Assembly: GCA_017481285.1 (NCBI GenBank)
Contig: JAFUPI010000059.1
Coordinates: 1 to 64,000 of the forward strand
Length of the DNA: 64,000 nucleotides
Direction of reading: 5' to 3'
Source: Agathobacter sp.
GTDB taxonomy: Bacteria > Bacillota > Clostridia > Lachnospirales > Lachnospiraceae
Notes under the pieces: model-generated
Told to the model about the DNA's origin: nothing
The model's database searches: none
Seen by the model: only the letters and a program-made list of their open reading frames with translations
Position numbers and translations under genes: made by a program
Shown here: positions 9,352 through 17,573 of the stretch, one piece after another
How the letters are laid out: each line of letters starts with the position of its first letter
Numbering within the stretch: position 1 is the stretch's first letter

Positions 9352-9849
9352 ATGATCGCAGAAGTACTTGGAATACATTCCGATTATGTGATTATTGGAT
9401 TGGTAGTCATTACAGTAATTTTACTTATTTTATATATTGTAAATGTAGTGCAGATGGCTAAACTGAAAAAAAGATATAAAATCTTTATGAGTGGTAAGAA
9501 TGCCAGAAATTTAGAAAAGACTTTGATTGAACGATTAGATCAGGTAGATTCTTTGTTGGAGGCAACTGCTACAAATGAAAAGAATATTCAGACATTGTTT
9601 GCGAATATGAAATTTACTTTCCAGAAAGTGGGATTGGTGAAATACGATGCTTTCAATGAAATGGGAGGAAAACTGAGTTTTTCACTTGCTTTACTGAATG
9701 AAACAGATGATGGTTTTGTAATGAATGCAGTACATAGTAGAGAAGGCTGTTATACATATGTAAAAGAAATCATTGCTGGCAATTCTATTATTGTCTTATC
9801 TCCAGAAGAGAAAGAAGCTCTGGATATGGCGAAAAGCTCAAATAAATAA
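9352..9849 (+). CDS. DUF4446 family membrane-anchored protein
   Basis: A 165-residue protein with one N-terminal membrane segment (residues about 12-32, VIIGLVVITVILLILYIVNVV), a coiled-coil stretch (about 50-85) and a small C-terminal domain including VGLVKYDAFNEMGGKLSFSL and an NSIIVLSPEE ending. This is the DUF4446 pattern, regularly found beside parAB in Firmicutes; function is unknown. It starts 24 bp after parB with AGAAGGAG and ends at a strong terminator, so it is probably the third gene of the parAB transcript. Confidence 0.85.
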   Translation: MIAEVLGIHSDYVIIGLVVITVILLILYIVNVVQMAKLKKRYKIFMSGKNARNLEKTLIERLDQVDSLLEATATNEKNIQTLFANMKFTFQKVGLVKYDAFNEMGGKLSFSLALLNETDDGFVMNAVHSREGCYTYVKEIIAGNSIIVLSPEEKEALDMAKSSNK

Positions 9850-9866
9850 TTCAAATGAAAGAGATG

Positions 9867-9907
9867 ATATGGTGTACGGTTTATAGTACACCATATTTTT
9901 TCTTTTA
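9867..9907 (+). terminator. Terminator after the parAB-DUF4446 operon
   Basis: An 11-bp perfect stem (ATATGGTGTAC / GTACACCATAT, 9867-9877 with 9886-9896) is followed by TTTTTTCTTTT. Confidence 0.92.
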
Positions 9908-9965
9908 TTATTGCAAAGAATATGATATGATAGAATATAATAAGGAAAATTTGAGGAGAATTGAA

Positions 9966-10838
9966 GTGCATAAATTCCTAAGAGCAATTGGTTTTTCAAA
10001 TATTAGGAAAAAAGATTTAGATATTATTTTGGAAGAAATTATAGAACATCCTGAACTTATGAGACTTACGAAGGATTCTGAAGGAAATGAATTTGCAGAA
10101 TTATCGAAAACATTTGGAGATGGAATCGGAATTTTGGTGCGTGGTTTCTATGACGAAAAAGATGTCTTCCAAATGAGTTATTATGTTCCATTTTCCTTAT
10201 CAGATGAAATTTCGACACAGGAACAGATTGATATTGAAAAGCACGCAGAGAAGGAATCATATGCAGGTGTCTGCGATGAAGTAAGATTAGGTGTGACACT
10301 TATTTTTTATTTGCAGAATGTTGCTGACTTCTTATCAGAGCATCGTACGAATATACATGTAAAGAATCTGTATGGTGCAATGTTATCTGCGCTTTCGGTA
10401 GAGGGAAAGATTTTACTTCCGATTCAGCAGAAGGTTCTTGAAAAACAGATAGCAAATAATAAGCAGGAAAAAAGACAAAAGTTGATTGCGGAAGCAAGAG
10501 AAGGAAACGAGGAAGCAATCGAAAATCTTTCGATAGAAGATTTGGATATGTATTCTCAAATATCGAAAAGAATTCGAAAAGAGGATGTGCTATCCATTGT
10601 CAGTACATCATTTATGCCTTATGGAATCGAGAGTGACCAGTATAGCATTTTGGGTGAAATCAAAGATGTAGAAGAAGTGACGAATCCGATTACAAATGAA
10701 AAATTATATTTGATGGAAATCGAGTGCAATGATTTGCATTTTAAGGTAACGATAAACGAAGACGACTTATTGGGAGAACCAGCCGTTGGAAGAAGATTCA
10801 AGGGAAACATTTGGATGCAGGGAACGGTATGTTTGTAA
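9966..10838 (+). CDS. DUF3881 family protein
   Basis: A soluble 290-residue acidic protein. The frame is open further upstream, but that part covers the previous terminator and a TATAAT box near 9937. The GTG at 9966 (HKFLRAIGFSNIRKKD) has GAGGAG at 9953-9958 with 7-bp spacing and is preferred. The layout (two alpha/beta parts, a central helical region with KEKRQKLIAEAREGNEEA, and an OB-like C-terminal part) fits DUF3881, a family known mainly from Lachnospiraceae with no assigned function. tRNA-Arg follows 5 bp later and may be on the same transcript. Confidence 0.75.
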   Translation: MHKFLRAIGFSNIRKKDLDIILEEIIEHPELMRLTKDSEGNEFAELSKTFGDGIGILVRGFYDEKDVFQMSYYVPFSLSDEISTQEQIDIEKHAEKESYAGVCDEVRLGVTLIFYLQNVADFLSEHRTNIHVKNLYGAMLSALSVEGKILLPIQQKVLEKQIANNKQEKRQKLIAEAREGNEEAIENLSIEDLDMYSQISKRIRKEDVLSIVSTSFMPYGIESDQYSILGEIKDVEEVTNPITNEKLYLMEIECNDLHFKVTINEDDLLGEPAVGRRFKGNIWMQGTVCL

Positions 10839-10843
10839 TTTTT

Positions 10844-10917
10844 GCATCTATAGCTCAGTAGGATAGAGCGACCGCCTCCTAAGCGGTAGGCCGCTGGTTC
10901 GAATCCAGTTAGGTGCA
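10844..10917 (+). tRNA. tRNA-Arg (anticodon CCU)
   Basis: A 74-nt cloverleaf: acceptor GCATCTA / TAGGTGC, D arm AGCTCAGTAGGATAGAGC, anticodon loop CTCCTAA (CCT), T arm CTGGTTCGAATCCAG, discriminator A. The 3' CCA is not encoded. It reads AGG codons. Confidence 0.97.
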
Positions 10918-10959
10918 TTTTTATACAGTGTTAATAATAAAATCCAGGGGGAATTCGAT

Positions 10960-12282
10960 ATGAATAACACAAAGGAAAAAAAGGCTAAACTTCAAATCAC
11001 AATTGCAGTATTAGTACTGACCGTAATTTTATTTGCGGAAATGTATCTGATGATAAATTTCCACAGTAGTTATGTGCCAATCATTCTTCTTGCAGTTGTG
11101 GCATTAGTTGCAGTATATGTAGTAGTAAATGCAGTGATGACAATTAATGCAGAGAAAGAAGCACAGCGAAATGAACATTTCGAAAATCTGTATCGTTCTG
11201 AAAAAGCTTCATATATTATGTTGAAGAAAAGTTTTGACGAAATCGATGAGAGATTGAATGAAATTCAGGAAACTTCGAAAGTACCTGCGGAAGAAATTAT
11301 TAACGCACAGAAAGGTATCGCAAAGGTAATTATTAATCGTAGCAAAGAAAATGCGGATGCAATTATTAATTCCAATGACCAGGTTCTTGAAAGATTGGAT
11401 GAGGTAGAAGAAACTCAGAATACGAAATTTACCAGTCTTTCAAAAGAACAGAGATTGAAGCTGACCGATATGGGCACGCAGACGGATATGAAGCTGCAGG
11501 ATTTATTGATGCAGTTGAAGGATACAGAACTTCGTTTGAACCAGGCAATTATGAGTGGAACGAAAGTAGTGATGCAGGCACCTCCAGTTTATGAGACTAA
11601 ACCAGCGATGGATGTTCCAGTGGAAAGTTTTGAAGTACCTGCTATGGAATCGCCTTTGGAAGAAGAAATCTCTATTGAGGATTTGCTCTCCACCACAGAT
11701 GATTTATTGTCAGAGGCAGATGAATTATTAGCGGGTGACGTGATGGAAACCCCAGCAGCGTTGTTTGAAGAAATATCTGCATTTGAAGAAGAAAGTTTAG
11801 TTCCTGAAGAAGATTTCGAGTTTGGAGAAGAAGTTTCTCTTCTTGAGGAAGAACCAATTTTTGAACCAGAACCAATTGTGGATACCGAACCAATCGTGGA
11901 ACCAGTGGTAGAAGAATTACCACCAATGCCAGATTTGTCAGATCCAAATAAACAGATGAGTCCAGATGACATCGCAGCACTGTTTGCAAATATGTCTCCA
12001 AGTGAACCGGAACCAGTTGCTGAACCAGAACCAATCGTGGAACCAGTGGTAGAAGAATTACCACCAATGCCAGATTTGTCAGATCCAAATAAACAGATGA
12101 GTCCAGATGATATTGCAGCATTATTTGCAAATATGGCAGGCGGAGATGCACCAGTGGAGGAAGCGGTTCAAGTGGAAGAAGAAATCGCAGCTACAGAGGA
12201 AAAACCACCAATGCCAGATTTATCGGATCCAAATAAAGTGATGAGCCCAGATGAGATTGCGGCACTCATAGCAAACTTGTAA
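10960..12282 (+). CDS. Membrane protein with acidic tail and three DLSDPNK-SPDxIAAL repeats
   Basis: The 440-residue protein has two N-terminal membrane segments (about residues 10-31 and 36-60), a long coiled-coil part (about 65-195), then a Glu/Pro-rich acidic region. The C-terminal third contains three copies of a 25-residue unit (PPMPDLSDPNK followed by MSPD-D/E-IAAL) at 11920, 12061 and 12205; the last copy ends the protein. Topology predicts the tail in the cytoplasm. The SPDEIAAL core resembles the SQDEIDALL motif at the N-terminus of FliM, but no flagellar gene is nearby, so any shared role is inference. It has its own GGGGGAATTCG-type site and a terminator behind it. Confidence 0.7.
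   Translation: MNNTKEKKAKLQITIAVLVLTVILFAEMYLMINFHSSYVPIILLAVVALVAVYVVVNAVMTINAEKEAQRNEHFENLYRSEKASYIMLKKSFDEIDERLNEIQETSKVPAEEIINAQKGIAKVIINRSKENADAIINSNDQVLERLDEVEETQNTKFTSLSKEQRLKLTDMGTQTDMKLQDLLMQLKDTELRLNQAIMSGTKVVMQAPPVYETKPAMDVPVESFEVPAMESPLEEEISIEDLLSTTDDLLSEADELLAGDVMETPAALFEEISAFEEESLVPEEDFEFGEEVSLLEEEPIFEPEPIVDTEPIVEPVVEELPPMPDLSDPNKQMSPDDIAALFANMSPSEPEPVAEPEPIVEPVVEELPPMPDLSDPNKQMSPDDIAALFANMAGGDAPVEEAVQVEEEIAATEEKPPMPDLSDPNKVMSPDEIAALIANL
11920..12279 (+). repeat. Three in-frame 75-bp repeats in the acidic membrane protein gene
   Basis: Copies at 11920-11994, 12061-12135 and 12205-12279. The first two are nearly identical at DNA level and share a further upstream EPIVEPVVEEL segment, indicating a recent duplication; the third is more diverged. 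Confidence 0.9.
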
Positions 12283-12288
12283 AAAATG

Positions 12289-12330
12289 AAAAGTCATATT
12301 TAGTAAAAATGCTAAATATGACTTTTTATT
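12289..12330 (+). terminator. Terminator after the repeat protein gene
   Basis: A 15-bp perfect stem (12289-12303 with 12312-12326) is followed by a T-rich tract. Confidence 0.9.
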
Positions 12331-12340
12331 TTTTATTAAC

Positions 12341-12369
12341 TTGTGACAGTTTAGAGGTCATGATACAAT
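12341..12369 (+). promoter_or_regulatory. Promoter of the family 2 glycosidase gene
   Basis: TTGTGA (12341-12346), a 17-bp spacer and TACAAT (12364-12369) with an upstream TG. The glycosidase start is 47 bp downstream of the -10 box. Confidence 0.75.
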
Positions 12370-12415
12370 CATTTTATAGGGAACATTATTTATATAATGA
12401 AAGGAGATTTTTACA

Positions 12416-14632
12416 ATGAGAACAGTTACTCTTTTAAAAGAGGCTCGCTTTGCAAAGCATGGCGAAAACATGGCAGCTGTAGCACTTCCACATACCTGGA
12501 ACAATTTAGATGGACAGGACGGTGGTAACGATTATTGGAGAGGTATTGGTACATATGAAATTGATTTACCAAATCCTACAGCTGGCAAAAAACAGTATAT
12601 TGAAATTCAGGGTGCAAACCATGTAGCGACAGTATATTGTAATGGACGTGAACTCGGAACACACAAAGGTGGTTTCTCTACATTCCGTTTCGATTTAACA
12701 CCAGCAATGAAACCAGAAGGAAATGTACTTACTGTTGTAGTAACAAATGCAATCAGTGATATTTATCCTCAGACAGCTGACTTTACTTTCTATGGTGGTT
12801 TATATCGTGACGTAAACTTCATCGAAGTAAATGAAACACATTTTGATTTATTAAAAGATGGTACAGCAGGTGTATTCGTAACACCACATTGCTCAGGAAA
12901 TACACGTTTTGATTTATTCCCAGTCGGTGCAGCAGATGCAATGCTTGCAGTTGAAATCAAAGATGCAGAAGGAACTGTAGTAGGTAGAGGTGGAGCTCCT
13001 GCAGTTTTCCACACAGACTTACTCATTAGTGTAAAAGAACCACATTTATGGCATGGTATGGAAGATCCATACTGCTATACAGCAGTTGCTAAATTGTTAG
13101 TTGGCGAAGAGGTAGTAGATGAAGTAGAAGTGACCTTCGGTTATCGTTCTTTCCATGTAGATCCAAACACTGGATTCTGGTTGAATGGCAAGAATGTTCC
13201 TCTTCACGGTGTATCTCGTCATCAGGATAGATTGGACAAAGGCTGGGCTATTTCAAAAGCTGATCACGAAGAAGATATTGCTTTAATTAAAGAAGTTGGT
13301 GCAAATACTATCCGTCTTGCGCACTATCAGCATGACCAGTATTTCTATGATTTATGTGATAAGACAGGTTTCGCTCTTTGGGCTGAAATTCCATTTATCT
13401 CTAAATTTATTCCAACGGAAGAAGCGTATGAAAATACGATTTCACAGATGATTGAATTGGTTGCTCAGAACTACAACCATCCATCTATTTTCTTCTGGGG
13501 AATTTCAAATGAAATCCTCATTGGTGCAGATAATGAACCACTTCGCAAGAACTTACGTGATGTAAATGATATTGCAAAATCTATGGACCCAAGTCGTGTG
13601 ACAACAATTGCTCAGGTTTCTGGTACACCTATGGATTCTGAACATAACTATATTACTGATATCGTAAGCTACAACCATTACTTCGGATGGTACGGCGGAG
13701 ATGTATCTCACAACGGACCATGGCTTGATAAATATCATGCATTGAATCCAGATATTCCATTGGGCGTTTCTGAATATGGTGCAGAAAATATTACTAAGTG
13801 GCATAGTGCTTCACCTATGAACCATGACTATACAGAAGAATATGCTTCTTACTATCATCATGAAATGTTAAAGACATTTGCAACTCGTCCATATCTTTGG
13901 TCTACACATGTATGGAACTGCTTCGACTTTGCAGCAGATGCTCGCGATGAAGGTGGCGTAATCGGACGTAACAACAAAGGTCTTATTACTTATGATAGAA
14001 AGCTTAAGAAAGATGCATTCTACATCTACAAAGCATACTGGACCACAGAACCTATGGTTCATGTAGCTGGTCGTCGTTTCGTGGATCGTGCACCAGAAGA
14101 AAGAAATATCACAGTTTATACCAACTGTGATGAAGTGACTCTTGTAGTAAATGGTGTAGAAGTAGCAACACAGGCTGCAGTAGATCATGCGGTTGTATTT
14201 GAAAATGTAGCATTAAATGATGGTGAAAATACAATTACAGCAAAAGCTGGTGATGTAGAAGATACTATTACACTAAATGGTGTTGCAGAACATAACGCTG
14301 ATTATACACTTCCAGATATCGCAGCTGCTATGGCAGTAGGTAACTGGTTCGATGATATCGCAGATGATGACGAAAGTGATGAAATTGAAGTAATTGATGG
14401 ATATTACTCAATTGAAGATCCATTCAAAGATTTATTAGCAAATGAAGAATGTACAAAATGTGTAAAAGGCTGGTTCATGGCTATGGGTAATCTGACGATG
14501 GCATCAATGCTTGGTGCAATCGCTGGTATAATGGGCGATCACAAGATTACAATGCTTCAGTCTATGATGGAAGGCACAACCATGAAAGACTTTGCGAAAC
14601 TGAACAGACAGTTGAATAAAATCAAGAAGTAA
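12416..14632 (+). CDS. Glycoside hydrolase family 2 (beta-galactosidase-like) with an unusual C-terminal extension
   Basis: A 738-residue cytoplasmic enzyme without signal peptide. In order: N-terminal sugar-binding jelly roll (with DYWRGIGTYEIDLP), immunoglobulin-like domain, and a TIM barrel with general acid/base Glu366 (WGISNEI) and nucleophile Glu453 (GVSEYGAE). An Ig-like domain follows to about residue 625. The final ~110 residues are different: an acidic stretch (DDIADDDESDEIEVIDGYY), a CTKC pair and a Met-rich helical segment. It probably releases beta-linked galactose or a related sugar; exact specificity cannot be read. It is monocistronic, with its own promoter and terminator and no transporter beside it. 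Confidence 0.88.
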   Translation: MRTVTLLKEARFAKHGENMAAVALPHTWNNLDGQDGGNDYWRGIGTYEIDLPNPTAGKKQYIEIQGANHVATVYCNGRELGTHKGGFSTFRFDLTPAMKPEGNVLTVVVTNAISDIYPQTADFTFYGGLYRDVNFIEVNETHFDLLKDGTAGVFVTPHCSGNTRFDLFPVGAADAMLAVEIKDAEGTVVGRGGAPAVFHTDLLISVKEPHLWHGMEDPYCYTAVAKLLVGEEVVDEVEVTFGYRSFHVDPNTGFWLNGKNVPLHGVSRHQDRLDKGWAISKADHEEDIALIKEVGANTIRLAHYQHDQYFYDLCDKTGFALWAEIPFISKFIPTEEAYENTISQMIELVAQNYNHPSIFFWGISNEILIGADNEPLRKNLRDVNDIAKSMDPSRVTTIAQVSGTPMDSEHNYITDIVSYNHYFGWYGGDVSHNGPWLDKYHALNPDIPLGVSEYGAENITKWHSASPMNHDYTEEYASYYHHEMLKTFATRPYLWSTHVWNCFDFAADARDEGGVIGRNNKGLITYDRKLKKDAFYIYKAYWTTEPMVHVAGRRFVDRAPEERNITVYTNCDEVTLVVNGVEVATQAAVDHAVVFENVALNDGENTITAKAGDVEDTITLNGVAEHNADYTLPDIAAAMAVGNWFDDIADDDESDEIEVIDGYYSIEDPFKDLLANEECTKCVKGWFMAMGNLTMASMLGAIAGIMGDHKITMLQSMMEGTTMKDFAKLNRQLNKIKK

Positions 14633-14646
14633 GTCTTAAAAAGAGG

Positions 14647-14683
14647 AAATTCCCGACGAGCAGAAGTTCGCCGGGAATTTTTT
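14647..14683. terminator. Terminator between the glycosidase and pepT
   Basis: AAATTCCCG...CGGGAATTT pairing (with inner CG/CG) around a short loop, followed by TTTTATTGTTT. The genes converge here, so it may serve both. Confidence 0.85.
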
Positions 14684-14698
14684 ATTGTTTCAATCAGT

Positions 14699-15919
14699 TT
14701 ATTTATCAATAGGATTTGCAACAATCTGCTTCAAAATAGTTACCACACGTTCCATAGAATCAATACTTACATGTTCATATGGTCCGTGGAAAGCATATCC
14801 ACCAGTACCAAGGTTTGGACAAGGCAGACCCATGAAAGAAAGTCGGGCACCGTCAGTACCTCCACGTACTGGAGAAGACACAGGTTCCAATCCTGCTGCA
14901 AAAATAGCATCTTTGGCTAAATCTACAACATACATATTATCTTCAATGACAGATAACATATTTTCATAGGAATGTGTGATGGTCAATTCTACAGTATTAG
15001 CACCGTATTTCTGATTCATAGCAACTTCCAAAGCACGAAGTCGATTCAATCTGGATTCAAAAAGGTTTTTGTCATGATCACGTACAATATAGGAAAGTTT
15101 TGCAGAAACTACATCTCCGGACATATCCGTCAGGTGGAAAAATCCTTGTCTATCCTCAGTATGAGCAGGTGTTTCACGTTTTGGAAGCTTCATTGCGATT
15201 TCACAAGCAATCAATCCCGCATTTACCATGATATCTTTGGCTTCACCTGGGTGTACACTCACCCCTTTAATGTTAAATTCTGCACTGGCAGCATTGAAAT
15301 TTTCATATGCAATGTCACCTTCGTAAGCACCATCTACGGTATAAGCATAGTCTGCTTTAAAATAGTCCAGGTCAAAACTGTTTGGCCCCATACCGACTTC
15401 TTCATCTGGAGTAAAGCAAATCCAGATATCACCGTGTGGAATATCACTATTTTTGATTTCCTCTACAGCAGTCATGATTTCTGCGATACCTGCTTTGTCA
15501 TCTGCTCCTAAAAGAGTAGTTCCATCCGTAGTAATCAAACGATGTCCTTTCAAATTCTTCAAATGTGGGAAATCACTTACCTTAATCCAGCTATCACTTC
15601 CTGCTAAATAAATATCTTTTCCATCGTATGATTCAACAATCTGTGGTTTTACATTCTCGCCAGAAAAATCTGGTGCGGTATCCATATGTGCAATCAAGCC
15701 GATGGATTTTTTGTCTTCCATGCCAGGTGTAGCAGGAAGAAGACCATAAACATAACAAGTATCACTTAAAAGGACTTTTTCTAATCCCATATCGCGAAGT
15801 TCCTGTTCTAAAACTTTTGCAAGGGAAAATTCTCGCTCGCTGGTAGGATTTGCAGTACCATTTTCATCCGAAGTGGTCCAGTAAGAAACATAATTTAAAA
15901 AACGTTCTTCAACTCTCAT
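14699..15919 (-). CDS. pepT: Peptidase T (tripeptide aminopeptidase)
   Basis: A 406-residue M20-family zinc aminopeptidase that releases the N-terminal residue of tripeptides in the cytoplasm. Metal-binding and catalytic motifs are present in order: LIAHMDTAPD (His and Asp), LLGADDKAGIAEIM (bridging Asp), CFTPDEEVGMGP (catalytic Glu pair), TVDGAYEGDIAYENFNAA (Asp ligand), and a late His in GYAFHGPYEHVS. Length is normal. The start is preceded by GAAAGGATACACT. Single gene, convergent with the glycosidase. Confidence 0.95.
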   Translation of the reverse strand: MRVEERFLNYVSYWTTSDENGTANPTSEREFSLAKVLEQELRDMGLEKVLLSDTCYVYGLLPATPGMEDKKSIGLIAHMDTAPDFSGENVKPQIVESYDGKDIYLAGSDSWIKVSDFPHLKNLKGHRLITTDGTTLLGADDKAGIAEIMTAVEEIKNSDIPHGDIWICFTPDEEVGMGPNSFDLDYFKADYAYTVDGAYEGDIAYENFNAASAEFNIKGVSVHPGEAKDIMVNAGLIACEIAMKLPKRETPAHTEDRQGFFHLTDMSGDVVSAKLSYIVRDHDKNLFESRLNRLRALEVAMNQKYGANTVELTITHSYENMLSVIEDNMYVVDLAKDAIFAAGLEPVSSPVRGGTDGARLSFMGLPCPNLGTGGYAFHGPYEHVSIDSMERVVTILKQIVANPIDK

Positions 15920-15970
15920 AGTGTATCCTTTCTATATAAAATATATTTTTTGAAAAATTTAAAAAAGTTG

Positions 15971-15999
15971 TTGCAATTCTGATTCGTATGCTATATAAT
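15971..15999 (+). promoter_or_regulatory. Promoter of tRNA-Lys
   Basis: TTGCAA (15971-15976), a 17-bp spacer and TATAAT (15994-15999), 34 bp upstream of the mature tRNA 5' end. Confidence 0.9.
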
Positions 16000-16032
16000 A
16001 ACTTTTGCGTCACAAAGACGCTTTACATATAT

Positions 16033-16105
16033 GCACCCTTAGCTCAGTTGGTAGAGCACCTGACTCTTAATCAGGGTGTCCAGGGTTCGAGCCCCTGAGG
16101 GTGCA
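16033..16105 (+). tRNA. tRNA-Lys (anticodon CUU), integration target
   Basis: A 73-nt cloverleaf: acceptor GCACCCT / AGGGTGC, D arm AGCTCAGTTGGTAGAGC, anticodon loop CTCTTAA (CTT), T arm CAGGGTTCGAGCCCCTG, discriminator A; no encoded CCA. Its 3' part (16063-16105) is repeated exactly at 24119-24161 and partly at 30627-30649, marking it as the attachment site of two elements. Confidence 0.97.
16063..16105 (+). repeat. att site, left copy (in tRNA-Lys)
   Basis: 43 bp from the anticodon loop to the discriminator base, identical to 24119-24161. This copy completes the functional tRNA and is supplied by element 1 at its left end. Confidence 0.95.
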
Positions 16106-16107
16106 CT

Positions 16108-16158
16108 TGAAAGGTCTTAAGCTTAGCAAATATGCGGGTTTAGGGCTTTATTTTTTTG
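16108..16158 (+). terminator. Imperfect terminator behind tRNA-Lys carried by element 1
   Basis: A weak, G-U-rich hairpin-like segment followed by TTTATTTTTTT. Its layout (AAGGT..., a hairpin, GCGGG..., T run) parallels the segments after the other two att copies, at 24168-24217 and 30654-30700. Confidence 0.5.
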
Positions 16159-16185
16159 TCCAAAATTAGTATAAAACTGATGCCG

Positions 16186-17082
16186 TCATTCGTCAAGTTT
16201 AAGAACCTTATCCAAGTGTGAAATAGCCGTGATAGAAGCAATGATCTGATTGGCATGATGCAGATAAAGACGAGTAGTTTCTATATCTTCATGCCCCATC
16301 AGAATCATAAGCCTGTATAAATCTACCTGGCCATATTTCTCATACTGATTAAGACAATAATTAGTAGCAAAATTGTGACGTAGCCGATGTGATGAAAATG
16401 AAAATGGTAGCTTACTGGAAAGCTTATACATAAAATGATTCACAGAATCACCAGTCATCTTTTCACCACGACGACCAATAAAAAAATAATCTTCAGAATA
16501 AGGACAAAGCTGTCTATATTTCATCATATAATGCTTCGATAATCGACCAAACGGAACAACTCGTTCCTTATTTCCTTTTCCATTAACTTTCAAAGTACAA
16601 CGCTGCCATGATATATCTGCAGACTGAAGAGAAGCAACCTCTTGACGACGAAGTCCTGAATCTAACATAAGGGCAACCATTGCCTGGTTCCGAACAGTGA
16701 TCCACTCACTTTCTGCAGAAATAGTATTGAAGATAGTTTCAATTTCCTGATTAGTATAAATATGAACCATTTTCTTATATGCACGAGGTACCTTCAGCTT
16801 ATCAGTTTCTAAATCTAAACCATACTCACTTTCCAGCCATCGAAAAAAAACCTTTATCTGACGAATATAAGAAGCAAGTGTGGAACGACTATTGTTCTTA
16901 GATACCAGGATAGCAATATATTCATTATATCTGGAACGCGTAAGAGCAGATATATCAATGTCTGTTCCTAGGAACACCACGAGCGGATGCATGACCTGCG
17001 CATAACATTTCAATGTTTTCTTAGAACAACCTTGCAGCCTTTTTGAAAGTATAAAATTTTCAAAAGCAGTGTTTAAAGTCAT
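16186..17082 (-). CDS. Tyrosine recombinase/integrase of element 1
   Basis: A 298-residue XerC/D-type recombinase with an N-terminal SAM-like core-binding domain (residues 1-100) and a C-terminal catalytic domain. Catalytic residues are visible: Arg in LDSGLRRQEV, Lys in GKGNKERVVPF, HRLRH, and GHEDIETTRLYLHH with the nucleophilic Tyr. It is the outermost gene next to the left att copy, with its 3' end facing the tRNA, the usual layout for a tRNA-integrating element. Its ATG overlaps the stop codon of the 47-residue gene upstream (ATGA), so it is translated from the phage replication transcript. Confidence 0.92.
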   Translation of the reverse strand: MTLNTAFENFILSKRLQGCSKKTLKCYAQVMHPLVVFLGTDIDISALTRSRYNEYIAILVSKNNSRSTLASYIRQIKVFFRWLESEYGLDLETDKLKVPRAYKKMVHIYTNQEIETIFNTISAESEWITVRNQAMVALMLDSGLRRQEVASLQSADISWQRCTLKVNGKGNKERVVPFGRLSKHYMMKYRQLCPYSEDYFFIGRRGEKMTGDSVNHFMYKLSSKLPFSFSSHRLRHNFATNYCLNQYEKYGQVDLYRLMILMGHEDIETTRLYLHHANQIIASITAISHLDKVLKLDE

Positions 17083-17222
17083 TTATCATCCTCCGATAAA
17101 TCAATAAACAATCCATGCAAACGTAAATCTTCGTACGAATCAAAACCATATTGCATAGCAACAATATCAAGATAGTCTTCTATGGCCAGGAGTCCTATAT
17201 TTGTAGATATAACGTCACTCAC
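17079..17222 (-). CDS. 47-residue phage protein, function unknown
   Basis: A small acidic frame with a GTG start at 17222 that overlaps the end of the 114-residue gene by 8 bp; its TGA overlaps the integrase ATG by 4 bp. An AGGTGG site lies about 5 bp upstream of the GTG. The tight overlaps on both sides argue that it is translated. It begins SDVISTNIGLLAIEDYL and has no membrane segment. No family is recognised; its position before the integrase would suit a recombination accessory factor, which is only inference. Confidence 0.6.
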   Translation of the reverse strand: MSDVISTNIGLLAIEDYLDIVAMQYGFDSYEDLRLHGLFIDLSEDDK

Positions 17223-17559
17223 AAAAACCACCTGAAATAGCTATAAATGCAACCAGATAATTATATTGTGCATCTACATCAAAGAACTCGACAAACTCAC
17301 CACACTCTTCTGGAACAAAAATCACATCACCTACAATATCACCATTGTAAAATTTTGAAGCAATCACATTTAAAGGTTTCTCTTTCATAAATCCATCATC
17401 ATCTACCACCATTGTTACAGGTTCATGGAAAAATCGGTGCAGCTCCTGCGTGCGGACGCATTCGAAACCACCAATTTCTTTATGAAATGACATCACGTCA
17501 TCGACATCTAAATCAACTATATATAACTTATTATCTGTAGTAGCTTTAATTACACGCAC
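17215..17559 (-). CDS. 114-residue phage protein, function unknown
   Basis: A soluble acidic protein (starts MRVIKATTDNKLYIVDLDVD) encoded 14 bp after Rep in the same direction. It contains short beta-rich segments and an FVPEECGEFVEFFDVDAQYN stretch; no recognised motif and no membrane segment. Position directly behind Rep in the replication module suggests a role in replication or its control, but DUF3846-like or other small clostridial element proteins are equally possible. Called a real gene because of overlapping neighbours and the continuous operon. Confidence 0.65.
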   Translation of the reverse strand: MRVIKATTDNKLYIVDLDVDDVMSFHKEIGGFECVRTQELHRFFHEPVTMVVDDDGFMKEKPLNVIASKFYNGDIVGDVIFVPEECGEFVEFFDVDAQYNYLVAFIAISGGFCE

Positions 17560-17573
17560 AATATCACTCCAAT

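Noticed and set aside
11589..11972. Ser-rich antisense frame of 127 codons
   Set aside because: A mirror of the Glu/Pro-rich coding repeats on the other strand; low complexity and no start signals.
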